A stretch of 12,852 bases of DNA from Acuticoccus sp038745295 (GTDB lineage Bacteria > Pseudomonadota > Alphaproteobacteria > Rhizobiales > Amorphaceae), in NCBI GenBank assembly GCA_038745295.1, contig JBCDLN010000092.1:1-12852 (forward strand), read 5' to 3'. The notes under the pieces are model-generated. The model was not told where the DNA came from and searched no databases. It worked only from the letters and a program-made list of their open reading frames with translations. Shown here one piece after another: positions 1 to 6,339 of this stretch. Numbering within the stretch: position 1 is the first letter of the stretch; each line of letters opens with the position of its first letter. The translations under genes and the position numbers were made by a program.

Positions 1-993
1 ACGCCAGCGCAGCCCGATTGTGGACGTTTGCGAAAAGGAGGCCTCAGCCACCTCCTCCCGCGCGTTGGGGGCGATGAGAAGCTGGAAAAGGTGCTCTGGG
101 CGGCCCTTCTTGCCAAGGCGGGGCGCCAGAGAAACGTCATAAACAGGGTCCATGGCCCGCAATCGATCTGCCGCTACGGCGATTTCTTCGCCCGTCATAT
201 CATCGACTGCGAAGCTGAGGACGCCCACGGTCTCATCATTGGGCACGGTGGCCGGCGTCAAAATGAGGGCACGCAAGATGTTGGGCATGCCAGGGATGTC
301 GTGCGCGCCCGCGCCCATGCCCACCCCGGTGAGGTCACCCCCCTGCTGCACGCCTGGTGCGATGTGGGCCAGGATGGCCGCACCTGTGGGGGTGACCCTT
401 TCGCCACCTATCGGGTCGGCGCGCACTGGGAAGCCCTTGAGGAGAAGTGCTGTTGCAGGAGCGGGAACCGGTAAAAGGCCGTGCGCGGTGCTGACGAGAC
501 CGCCGCCCATGGGCAAGGGCGCTAGGCTCCAGCTGGCCTCCTGGAACGCAGCAATGATGCTGCCTGCGGCCACAACATCGGCAAGGGTGTCCCAGTCGGC
601 AAGCTCGTGGAAGTGCACTTGCGCGACGGGAATGTTGTGAATGTGGGCTTCCGCTTCTGCCAGGCGGCGCAGGATCCCTTGCGCATGCACCGCTGTGCCG
701 GCGGTCAGGGTGGCCTCTTCAATCCGCGCTGAAAGGGCTCCATACCGGCTGAGTGGGGCATCGGCCGCGGTGCCGCCTGTGACCACAAAGCGCCCAGCGC
801 GAAGGCCGCCGGTCATCGTGTGTTGGCGTTCAACGCTCACGCCATGGGGAAGCACCGCCTCAAGGTCGGCCTCGACCCGGGGCCACAGCTGCGGCGCGGC
901 GTCTAAGAGCGCAGCCACAAACATGTCACCTGCCACCCCACCCACAGGATCAAGATGGATGTGCGCGCCGCGCCTTACTGTCTGATTGTCCAT
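1..993 (-). CDS. larC: LarC, nickel-insertion protein for the nickel-pincer cofactor (3' end missing)
   Basis: LarC is the CTP-dependent nickel chelatase that puts Ni into pyridinium-3,5-bisthiocarboxylic acid mononucleotide, the cofactor of lactate racemase and other LarA-type enzymes. I translated the minus strand by hand; one frame stays open for 331 codons to the left edge. Family landmarks in order: HLDPVGGVAGDMFVAALLD (residues 11-31), the His-rich VHFHELADWDTLADVV (about 145-160), PLPMGGGLVSTAHGLLPVPAP (about 172-193), RVTPTGAA (about 208-215), MPNILRALIL, FAVDDMTGEE, and KKGRPEHLFQLL. It ends in TIGLRWR, which matches the family's TT(L/I)GxR. The family is usually around 400 residues, so perhaps 60-100 are lost. 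The start is ATG at 993, preceded by GAGGG at short spacing; the frame stays open upstream, so a slightly earlier start is possible. It follows the aminotransferase gene after 103 bases. No LarB, LarE or LarA lies in view. Confidence 0.9.
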   Translation of the reverse strand, partial: MDNQTVRRGAHIHLDPVGGVAGDMFVAALLDAAPQLWPRVEADLEAVLPHGVSVERQHTMTGGLRAGRFVVTGGTAADAPLSRYGALSARIEEATLTAGTAVHAQGILRRLAEAEAHIHNIPVAQVHFHELADWDTLADVVAAGSIIAAFQEASWSLAPLPMGGGLVSTAHGLLPVPAPATALLLKGFPVRADPIGGERVTPTGAAILAHIAPGVQQGGDLTGVGMGAGAHDIPGMPNILRALILTPATVPNDETVGVLSFAVDDMTGEEIAVAADRLRAMDPVYDVSLAPRLGKKGRPEHLFQLLIAPNAREEVAEASFSQTSTIGLRWR

Positions 994-1061
994 CGCCCTC
1001 GTTCGCGCCCCTTCACCGAAGTGTGGTGCGTTGGAGCGGGGGGCTCAACTCATTTTTCCGC

Positions 1062-1088
1062 GGCGGTCCGTTAGGAGTATGGCCCGCC
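1062..1088 (-). other. Hairpin in the gap between the aminotransferase gene and larC
   Basis: The 103-base gap 994-1096 contains one clear dyad. Arms 1062-1069 and 1081-1088 pair over eight positions with one mismatch, around an 11-base loop. On the transcribed minus strand the stem is followed by GCGGAAAAATG rather than a U-run, so it is not a standard intrinsic terminator. It could act as an RNA-processing or stability element between the two genes, or mean nothing. I saw no convincing promoter for larC here. Confidence 0.35.
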
Positions 1089-1096
1089 GTGCCCGG

Positions 1097-2248
1097 CTAC
1101 ATCAGATCGATGAGTGTATCGGCAACAAGATGGGCCTCATCATCGGTCACATCAGGACCCATGGGCAGGCTCAAGACTTCGTTGGACAGGGTTTCTGCGT
1201 TGTCTAGATCTTCATCGCCAACAAAGTGCGCGCTGAAGGCGGGGTGCCGGTGAAGGGGCACGCGATAGAAAAGCCCGGTCCCGATTTGCCGTTCGGTGAA
1301 GGCGGCGCGGATACGGTCGCGCTCAGCCACCCGCACTGTGTAGAGCGCCCATGCTGAGCGGTGGTCGCCGTCGGCCACCGGTCGATCGCAAACACCGCGC
1401 AGACGGCTGTCATAAAGTGCGGCAATCTCCGCCCGGCGGTTCAGTTCGGCCTTGAAGACCGCGAGCTTGGACAGCAGCACCGCAGCTTGGATGGTGTCGA
1501 GACGGCCGGTCATCCCGATGCGCATAGCCTCATCACCCTCGCCCTGGCGCCCGTGGGTGCGGATCTCACGAACGGTCGCGGCAAGATCATCATCGTTGGT
1601 GAGGACTGCACCGCCATCACCAAATGCCCCCAACGGTTTGGTGGGGTAGAAGCTGATGCAGCTTATGGGCGCGAGCCCGCCCACGTGCCCTTGCGCGCTG
1701 GACGCGCCGAAACTTTGCGCTGCGTCCGCCAGCACCATCATCCCATGGGCCTCAGCTTCATGGGCAATGGCGGGGTAGTCGGCCGGGAGGCCAAAAAGGT
1801 CCACCGGCATCACCGCCTTAGGGGTGAGGCCACGTTTGGTGGCGCGGGCCACGGCGCCCGCAATCTTGTCGGCGGACATGTTGTAGGTGCCCATGTCGAC
1901 GTCAACGAAGACCGGGGTTGCTCCCACAGCAATGACGACAGCTGCGGTGGCCGAAAAGGTGAACGCTGGCACCAACACAGCATCGCCCGCGCCAACCCCC
2001 ATCGCCATCAGCGCCATAATCAGCGCATCGCGCCCCGAGGAGACGCCAATGGCGTGGGATACGCTTGAAAACGCTGCCAATTGATCTTCAAGTTCACTCA
2101 CCTCAGGGCCGAGGATGAACTGGCCATGGTCCATCACAGCCGCGACGCGGCGGTCGATGTCGTGACGCAAGCGGGCTTGCTGGCGCTTTAGGTCAAAGAG
2201 CGGGATCGGCTGCGGTTCGTCGCCGACGGCAAGGGCGATTGCTGACAT
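1097..2248 (-). CDS. DegT/DnrJ/EryC1/StrS-family PLP aminotransferase, GnnB-like (UDP-3-keto-GlcNAc aminotransferase)
   Basis: A sugar-nucleotide aminotransferase of the DegT/StrS fold, 383 residues, full length for the family. Landmarks: substrate/PLP region PLFDLKRQQARLRHDID near the N-terminus, SSGRDALIMAL (about 70-80), VPAFTFSATA, GATPVFVDVD, and LADAAQSFGA with the PLP-ring Asp at 175. SFYPTKPLGAFGDGGAV carries the Schiff-base Lys at 204. ATG at 2248 is preferred over the TTG six bases upstream because AAGAAGG (2255-2261) sits six bases before this ATG but would touch the TTG. The gene lies 11 bases after the stop of the GnnA-like oxidoreductase, so the two are surely co-translated. In the GnnA/GnnB pathway (known from Acidithiobacillus and Leptospira) this step transaminates UDP-3-keto-GlcNAc with glutamate, giving the UDP-GlcNAc3N used for amide-linked lipid A. 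A WlbC/WbpE-type role in making a diamino-uronic acid for a surface glycan is the main alternative; the family is certain, the substrate is not. Confidence 0.88.
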   Translation of the reverse strand: MSAIALAVGDEPQPIPLFDLKRQQARLRHDIDRRVAAVMDHGQFILGPEVSELEDQLAAFSSVSHAIGVSSGRDALIMALMAMGVGAGDAVLVPAFTFSATAAVVIAVGATPVFVDVDMGTYNMSADKIAGAVARATKRGLTPKAVMPVDLFGLPADYPAIAHEAEAHGMMVLADAAQSFGASSAQGHVGGLAPISCISFYPTKPLGAFGDGGAVLTNDDDLAATVREIRTHGRQGEGDEAMRIGMTGRLDTIQAAVLLSKLAVFKAELNRRAEIAALYDSRLRGVCDRPVADGDHRSAWALYTVRVAERDRIRAAFTERQIGTGLFYRVPLHRHPAFSAHFVGDEDLDNAETLSNEVLSLPMGPDVTDDEAHLVADTLIDLM

Positions 2249-2254
2249 CTTCAA

Positions 2255-2261
2255 CCTTCTT
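2255..2261 (-). promoter_or_regulatory. Ribosome binding site deciding the aminotransferase start
   Basis: The minus strand reads AAGAAGG here, six bases before ATG 2248. It overlaps the TAA stop of the upstream oxidoreductase gene (2260-2262), which implies translational coupling and rules against the TTG at 2254 as the start. Confidence 0.75.
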
Positions 2262-3174
2262 AAGCGGTCAACTGGTAGGCTACTGAGGCGAGGGCTTGGC
2301 GAACCTCGTTGGCGACGGCGAGCGCAGACAGGCCCGCTTCACCGCACACCTTGGGCGGGACCCGCCGCGCGACAACATCCAAGAACGATGAGATCTCCTC
2401 CTTGAGGTTATCGCGATCCCCATCGGTGGGAATTTGGATCACATCTTGGCCGCTCAGATGAAGGAGGCTCTTTTGCGCAAGGTCGGCGTGGAAAACCCCA
2501 CCTGCGGCATGAACGATGAGGTTGCGCTCCATCCGCGGCGCGAGCCGGCTGGCAGACAGATCAGCCACCACCCCATTCATGAAGGTCAGCTGCGCTGTGG
2601 CTGCCTCTTGGCCGATCCCATCAGGCGCCGTTGCGGTCATGGTTTGAACCGGTGCGCCAGCAAGGGCGAGCGCCAGATCAATGTCGTGGATCATCAGATC
2701 GAGCACGACATCAACGGTTGGCGGAACAGCGCGCGGGGGGTTGTGGCGGCGCGCAGCAATGTGGCGCACGGGCCCGCAACGCTTTGAGAGCGCGTCAAAC
2801 GCTGCGGAAAACCGCTCAATATGCCCCACTTGGATGAAGGTGCCGGCGTTTTGGGCGATGGCATTGAGCCTTGCCGCCTCCTCCACCGTGGCTGCAACGG
2901 GCTTTTCGATCAGGACGGGAATGCCCCGCGCCACAAGCGGCGCTGCGACGAGAAAGTGCGCCTCCGTCGGCACGGCTATGATCGCGGCGTCAAGCGCGCA
3001 CCCTTCAAGGGTCGTGGCAACATCTGCCCCGTGAGCCTTGGCCAGTGTGCGGGCGCGTTCGATATCCTTGTCGACCACCGTGACGGCGCCGACCCGCTCA
3101 AGGTTTGTGAGGTGACGGAGATGGTGGCGGCCGAAGTGGCCGGCACCCACAAGGGCGACGTGTCGAATCTTCAT
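2260..3174 (-). CDS. Gfo/Idh/MocA-family oxidoreductase, GnnA-like (UDP-GlcNAc 3-dehydrogenase)
   Basis: An NAD(P)-dependent sugar dehydrogenase, 304 residues. The Rossmann motif VGAGHFG is at 9-15 and a dinucleotide-contacting stretch AAIIAVPTEAH at about 63-73. EKP at 90-92 supplies the catalytic Lys 91, and DLMIHDIDLAL holds the likely catalytic His 163. The compact DxMIHDID form and the immediate partnership with a DegT aminotransferase match GnnA, which oxidises C3 of UDP-GlcNAc before GnnB aminates it; the product feeds LpxA to make diamino-sugar lipid A in several alphaproteobacteria. No lpx gene is visible, so a WlbA-type role on UDP-GlcNAcA remains possible. The ATG at 3174 fits the MKIRHVALVGAG start of the fold, but no clear Shine-Dalgarno precedes it. 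It is separated from paaE by 104 bases and may have its own promoter. Confidence 0.85.
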   Translation of the reverse strand: MKIRHVALVGAGHFGRHHLRHLTNLERVGAVTVVDKDIERARTLAKAHGADVATTLEGCALDAAIIAVPTEAHFLVAAPLVARGIPVLIEKPVAATVEEAARLNAIAQNAGTFIQVGHIERFSAAFDALSKRCGPVRHIAARRHNPPRAVPPTVDVVLDLMIHDIDLALALAGAPVQTMTATAPDGIGQEAATAQLTFMNGVVADLSASRLAPRMERNLIVHAAGGVFHADLAQKSLLHLSGQDVIQIPTDGDRDNLKEEISSFLDVVARRVPPKVCGEAGLSALAVANEVRQALASVAYQLTA

Positions 3175-3278
3175 GCGATTCGCAGTAGCACGGCGAATGC
3201 AACGAATACGTTAGCGCAGGCGAAACCCTTGCAAATATTCGCTCAATTGGTGTTGCAACCTGTTACGATCTGCCGTGA
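3175..3278 (-). other. Intergenic gap between paaE and the GnnA-like gene
   Basis: A gap of 104 bases, the largest clean break in the minus-strand series apart from those around paaX and larC. It is locally more AT-rich than its flanks and holds two copies of the self-complementary TTGCAA (3229-3234 and 3253-3258). A third palindrome, CGTGATCACG (3274-3283), overlaps the paaE stop codon. TTGCAA could serve as a poor -35, but no good -10 follows at 16-18 bases. No U-tract terminator is visible. Whether transcription restarts here for the amino-sugar genes cannot be decided from sequence alone. Confidence 0.35.
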
Positions 3279-4391
3279 TCACGCCACATCATAGTCAATC
3301 TCGACATGCGCTGTGAGCGGTTTTGCCTGGCAAGTGAGGACAAAGCCGGCTGCGATTTCCTCGTCCCTCAATGAGAAGTTGTTAACCATCTCAATCTTAC
3401 CTTGTGAGATCTTCGCCCGGCACGTGCTGCACATGCCGCTGCGGCACGAATAGGGTGCGTCAAGACCCACTCTCAGCGCTGCGTCCAGGACCGTTTCCCC
3501 GGTCATGAGCGATATCTCGGTCGTGACACCATCGAGCGTGACTGCTGCGACGGCGCTTGCAGGGGAGGCGGTCTCTTCTGCGGATGCGCTCGCGCCCGTC
3601 CCGGTCCCAAAATGCTCAGCTAAAATCTTATCGTCGCCAACACCGAGCCCTTGGAGGGCGCCCCGCACCTCTTCGATGAACGCCCCCGGGCCGCACATGA
3701 GGATATGGTCAACCTGCCCGAACGGCACCACGTGGCGCATAAATGACGCGACCTTTTGTGCATCGATCCTGCCGTTGAGTGTGTCGATGTCTTGGCTTTC
3801 GCGGGAGAGGACATTGTGGACCGAAAGGCGGTCCATGAAGCTGTCCTTCAGGTCGTCGATGGCGCCGCGGAACAAGATGGAGCGTGCGGTTTGGTTGCCG
3901 AAGAATAAGAAGACGTGGGCATCCGCCTCGCGGTTGAGGATGGTGCGGATGTGCGCGGCGATGGGGGTGATGCCGGAGCCGGCGGCAAATGCCACGATGG
4001 TGCGCGGCCCGGACGGTTCGGGCAGCGTAAACCGGCCTTGGGGCGGCATAACGTCAATGATGTCGCCCACGCTCAATGTTTCGTTGGCAAAGGCGGAAAA
4101 GAGGCCCCCTTCCACACGCTTCACCGCCACCCGCCATTCACCATCATCAAGCCCTGAGGAGATGGAGTAGGCGCGGCGCACCTCGTGGCCTGCCACCATC
4201 GTCCTGAGGGTGAGGTATTGGCCCGGTTCATATTGGAATGTGGCGCGCAGATGCTGTGGGACCTGGAAGGCGATCGAGACCGCATCATCGGTTTCTTGGC
4301 GCACGTCGCTTACTGCGAGGGGGTAAAAGGTGGGCCTTCCCAGGGATGGTCCTGGCGGGGCGGTTTCGGGTTGTGGCGGCGTCAATGGCAT
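3279..4391 (-). CDS. paaE: PaaE, reductase subunit of phenylacetyl-CoA 1,2-epoxidase
   Basis: PaaE passes electrons from NADPH through FAD and a 2Fe-2S cluster to the di-iron centre of PaaA. The 370-residue product shows the expected order. An FAD-binding ferredoxin-reductase domain carries RAYSISS, followed by a nucleotide-binding domain with AAGSGITPI and the CGPGAF motif. A C-terminal plant-type ferredoxin domain has cluster cysteines in CRSGMCSTC, with the fourth in VLTC. A low-complexity Ala/Ser linker (ASASAEETASPASA) joins the last two domains. The frame is open 76 codons further upstream, but that stretch lies inside paaD and has no family similarity. ATG 4391 gives a normal length and a 10-base overlap with the paaD stop (4382-4391). 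No Shine-Dalgarno is visible, so translation probably depends on coupling. Confidence 0.95.
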   Translation of the reverse strand: MPLTPPQPETAPPGPSLGRPTFYPLAVSDVRQETDDAVSIAFQVPQHLRATFQYEPGQYLTLRTMVAGHEVRRAYSISSGLDDGEWRVAVKRVEGGLFSAFANETLSVGDIIDVMPPQGRFTLPEPSGPRTIVAFAAGSGITPIAAHIRTILNREADAHVFLFFGNQTARSILFRGAIDDLKDSFMDRLSVHNVLSRESQDIDTLNGRIDAQKVASFMRHVVPFGQVDHILMCGPGAFIEEVRGALQGLGVGDDKILAEHFGTGTGASASAEETASPASAVAAVTLDGVTTEISLMTGETVLDAALRVGLDAPYSCRSGMCSTCRAKISQGKIEMVNNFSLRDEEIAAGFVLTCQAKPLTAHVEIDYDVA

Positions 4392-4897
4392 TTGAAATAG
4401 TCGAACGGTTCGTGGCAGCGCTGGCATTGATAGAGGGCTTTGCACGCGGTGGAGCCAAACTCTGAGATTTTGGCGGTCTCTTCGCTGCCACAGCGCGGGC
4501 AGGGTATGGCCTCGACCGTGCCAAAAAGGGCACCGCGCCCGGCTTGGCCCACGGGGGGCGCAATACCGTAAGCTAGGAGCTTTTGACGGCCCGCATCGCT
4601 CATAAAATCGGTGGTCCACGCTGGCGCCAGAACCCGCTCGACTGACACATCGTCAAACCCGGCGTTTCTGAGCGCAATGTCCACATGGACGGCGATCATA
4701 TCCATGGCCGGACAACCGCTATAGGTGGGGGTAATGGTGGCAGTGATGCGGCCGCCGTCATCGCGTACGGCGCGCAGGACACCCAGATCCTCAATGGTGA
4801 GGACGGGTATCTCAGGATCACTGACGGCGGCGGCAGCACGCCATGCGCGCCGTTCCCGCTCGCTGGTGCCGTGACAGATGGTGGCCTCGTCGCTCAC
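4382..4897 (-). CDS. paaD: PaaD, MIP18/DUF59-family assembly factor of the phenylacetyl-CoA epoxidase
   Basis: PaaD is not a structural subunit of the epoxidase; it is needed for activity and is thought to help assemble the metal or Fe-S centre. The 171-residue product has the MIP18 core: SDPEIPVLTIEDLGV, then TYSGCPAMDMI with its conserved Cys, then APAWTTDFMSDAGRQKL. A C-terminal zinc-ribbon-like block follows with CPRCGS, FGSTACKA and CQRC. The start is GTG at 4897, which forms a 4-base GTGA overlap with the paaC stop. AGGGG lies seven bases upstream of it. A GTG at 4900 is the next choice. A longer open frame reaching 5059 runs through the paaC coding sequence and is not part of the protein. 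Confidence 0.93.
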   Translation of the reverse strand: MSDEATICHGTSERERRAWRAAAAVSDPEIPVLTIEDLGVLRAVRDDGGRITATITPTYSGCPAMDMIAVHVDIALRNAGFDDVSVERVLAPAWTTDFMSDAGRQKLLAYGIAPPVGQAGRGALFGTVEAIPCPRCGSEETAKISEFGSTACKALYQCQRCHEPFDYFKCH

Positions 4898-5700
4898 CAC
4901 GTTGCCCCTGGATACATGCGGTGAACCGACTGGAGCTCGCCGAGCAGCGGCTCCAGCGCTTCGGTATGGTGGCCAGCCCGGCCGCCGCTGTGCCGCGCCG
5001 TGACATCGGGGAATGGCAGCGTCGCACCCTTCAGCGCTTCCCCCACCATGGCTTGCCAAGGCGCTTTGAGCTGAGCGGGGTCAGGCGCAACGCCGTCACT
5101 TATCAGCCGGTCGAAGTCGCTTGGCGCTTGGAACAGCTCGTCCACATAAGGCCACAGCGCAAGGAGTGCATTTTGCGTACGGCCGCGGCTTTCAGCTGTG
5201 CCATCGCCGAGGCGAATCAGCCAGTCGCCGCTGTGGCGTACATGGTAGCGCGCCTCCTTTTCAGACTTGCCTGCAATGGCACTGAGCATCTCGTCTGAGG
5301 ATGCCTTCATCGCTTGCCATTGGAGGAGGGCAAAGACGCTGAAAAGCACTTGGCGGACGATGGTGTGCGCAAAATCTCCGTTCGGCCGTTCCACCAAAAG
5401 GCAATTAAAAAAGCCTGGGCCCGCGCGGCGATAGGCAAAATCATCTTCGCCCAACACGGTTGCGACAGTCCCATCGCCGTGCCCGCCGGACGCTGCGTGG
5501 AGCACGCTTGCGTGGCTATAAAGGTTGCGCGCGGCGCCGATATGATCGAGCGCAATGTTGGAGAGCGCCATATCTTCTTCCAGCGTCGGACCCCGGCCGG
5601 ACCACGCGCTCAGGCGTTGGCCGAGGATCAACTGATCGTCGGCCAGGCTGAGGACGTAGTGAAGGTGGGGCGAAGGCGCCGATAGGGTCAGCGTACTCAT
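4894..5700 (-). CDS. paaC: PaaC, structural subunit of phenylacetyl-CoA 1,2-epoxidase
   Basis: PaaC is a ferritin-like, catalytically inactive partner that pairs with PaaA in the epoxidase core. The 268-residue product begins MSTLTLS and shows the helical family blocks: LSLADDQLILGQRLSAW, LEEDMALSNIALDHIGAAR, LGEDDFAYRR, RPNGDFAHTIVRQ, and EKEARYHVRHSGDWLIRLGDGT. ATG 5700 was chosen because it gives the normal length and lies four bases after the paaB stop. The frame is open to 5910, but that extra part lies within paaB in another frame and is unrelated to PaaC. The Shine-Dalgarno is weak, so coupling from paaB is likely. Confidence 0.95.
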   Translation of the reverse strand: MSTLTLSAPSPHLHYVLSLADDQLILGQRLSAWSGRGPTLEEDMALSNIALDHIGAARNLYSHASVLHAASGGHGDGTVATVLGEDDFAYRRAGPGFFNCLLVERPNGDFAHTIVRQVLFSVFALLQWQAMKASSDEMLSAIAGKSEKEARYHVRHSGDWLIRLGDGTAESRGRTQNALLALWPYVDELFQAPSDFDRLISDGVAPDPAQLKAPWQAMVGEALKGATLPFPDVTARHSGGRAGHHTEALEPLLGELQSVHRMYPGATW

Positions 5701-5704
5701 CGCT

Positions 5705-5995
5705 TTACATGTTCTGAATGTCGTCCGGGATCGTGTAGAACGAAGGATGCCTGTAGGCCTTTGACGCTGTGGGCTCGAACAGCTCATCCTTATCGGCAGG
5801 GTCTGATGCGACCACCGCGTTGGACGGCACAACCCAAACCGACTGACCTTCGCCCCGGCGGGTGTAGACATCGCGTGCAGCGCGCAGCGCGAACTCAGCG
5901 TCCGCGGCATGGATGGAACCCACGTGGCGGTGGGCCATGCCGTTGCGGCTTCGGACGAAGACCTCCCACAGGGGGACGAGGGAGAGCGAGCTCAT
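5705..5995 (-). CDS. paaB: PaaB, small bridging subunit of phenylacetyl-CoA 1,2-epoxidase
   Basis: PaaB is a 96-residue protein that bridges PaaAC units in the epoxidase complex and has no catalytic centre. The product is full length. It has the family's opening LVPLWEVFVRSRNGMAHRHVGSIHA, a central AARDVYTRRGEGQSVWVV, and the C-terminal YRHPSFYTIPDDIQNM. The ATG at 5995 has a good Shine-Dalgarno (AGAGG, eight bases upstream). In most paa operons paaB follows paaA closely; here 340 bases separate them, filled by an unrecognised ORF whose stop overlaps this start as ATGA. Confidence 0.95.
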   Translation of the reverse strand: MSSLSLVPLWEVFVRSRNGMAHRHVGSIHAADAEFALRAARDVYTRRGEGQSVWVVPSNAVVASDPADKDELFEPTASKAYRHPSFYTIPDDIQNM

Positions 5996-6339
5996 GGGAA
6001 AGACCTCTTATCGTGTCGCTCAGCGCGCGACGGATGCGCCCCAAACGAGCGGTGCGCGCACGCTAATGGCAGGGACTGACTAAACAATTCTGGTGTTTGT
6101 GAGGCGCAGCGGATTGCAGCGTCTCTCACGCGCATTGGGTCCTGGGCCCGCGTCACAACCTGAATATGGTGGGGAGAGCCGAGATTTTTGAGGGTGCGTT
6201 GGCACACATCCTTGCCGGTGAGAACGAGGTTGCTTGAGGAGGTGTTGCTCGGCGGCATGCGGCGCCCGCGAAGGGGGGATGCGGCCGGCATGCGGCGCCG
6301 GTCTTTCCCGCGTGTTGACCTATCCGCACGAGCCATCAT
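5992..6339 (-). CDS. Unrecognised 115-residue ORF between paaA and paaB
   Basis: I do not recognise this protein. Its ATG (6339) overlaps the paaA stop by four bases (ATGA), and a second ATG follows directly. Its TGA overlaps the paaB start by four bases (again ATGA), so it would be coupled on both sides. By hand count, 77 of 115 codons end in G or C, which is compatible with real coding here. The product is very basic, with no membrane segment or signal peptide. An Arg/Pro-rich N-terminal third contains the repeat RRMP twice, 11 residues apart. The middle (LVLTGKDVCQRTLKNLGSPH) looks most protein-like, and two Cys sit near residues 46 and 78. The C-terminal third uses some rare codons (AGA, TTA, AGT). 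Against it: no strong Shine-Dalgarno, no known family, and any ATGA start gives a TGA in this frame for free. It may be a lineage-specific small protein of the epoxidase operon or a non-coding spacer. Confidence 0.42.
   Translation of the reverse strand: MMARADRSTRGKDRRRMPAASPLRGRRMPPSNTSSSNLVLTGKDVCQRTLKNLGSPHHIQVVTRAQDPMRVRDAAIRCASQTPELFSQSLPLACAHRSFGAHPSRAERHDKRSFP
6004..6008 (-). promoter_or_regulatory. Shine-Dalgarno of paaB
   Basis: AGAGG on the minus strand, eight bases before ATG 5995. It is the clearest ribosome binding site in the paa operon and lies within the 3' end of the upstream 115-codon ORF. PaaB could therefore be translated independently of that ORF. Confidence 0.65.
6253..6299. 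repeat. Direct repeat of 14 bases, period 33
   Basis: CGGCATGCGGCGCC occurs at 6253-6266 and again at 6286-6299. The 33-base period is a multiple of three and gives the RRMP repeat in the 115-codon ORF. Each copy contains the palindromes GCATGC and GGCGCC, so the region could also fold as RNA. Confidence 0.7.

Noticed and set aside
28..985. Plus-strand open frames opposite larC
   Set aside because: They are antisense shadows of a continuous, family-matching LarC frame; their translations show no family features.
1..993. A programmed frameshift in larC, as known in some lactobacilli
   Set aside because: The frame is continuous through residue 331. Any frameshift site would lie beyond the window, so there is nothing to support it here.
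1062..1088. Intrinsic terminator between the aminotransferase gene and larC
   Set aside because: The hairpin is good, but on the minus strand it is followed by an A-run rather than a U-run; on the plus strand the T-run precedes it.
1361..2068. A 235-codon plus-strand frame opposite the aminotransferase gene
   Set aside because: The opposite strand carries a full set of DegT/StrS motifs over the same bases, so this is a GC-rich shadow frame.
2249..2254. TTG at 2254 as the aminotransferase start
   Set aside because: The Shine-Dalgarno AAGAAGG would directly abut it; ATG 2248 has the proper spacing.
3505..4170. A 221-codon plus-strand frame opposite paaE
   Set aside because: It is antisense to a clear FAD/NAD/2Fe-2S reductase and has low-complexity composition.
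4392..4619. N-terminal extension of PaaE
   Set aside because: It lies inside paaD in another frame, has no reductase similarity, and would make the protein about 76 residues too long.
4898..5059. N-terminal extension of PaaD
   Set aside because: It lies inside paaC. GTG 4897 gives the normal length, a GTGA overlap and a ribosome binding site.
5701..5910. N-terminal extension of PaaC
   Set aside because: It lies inside paaB and is unlike PaaC; ATG 5700 follows the paaB stop by four bases.
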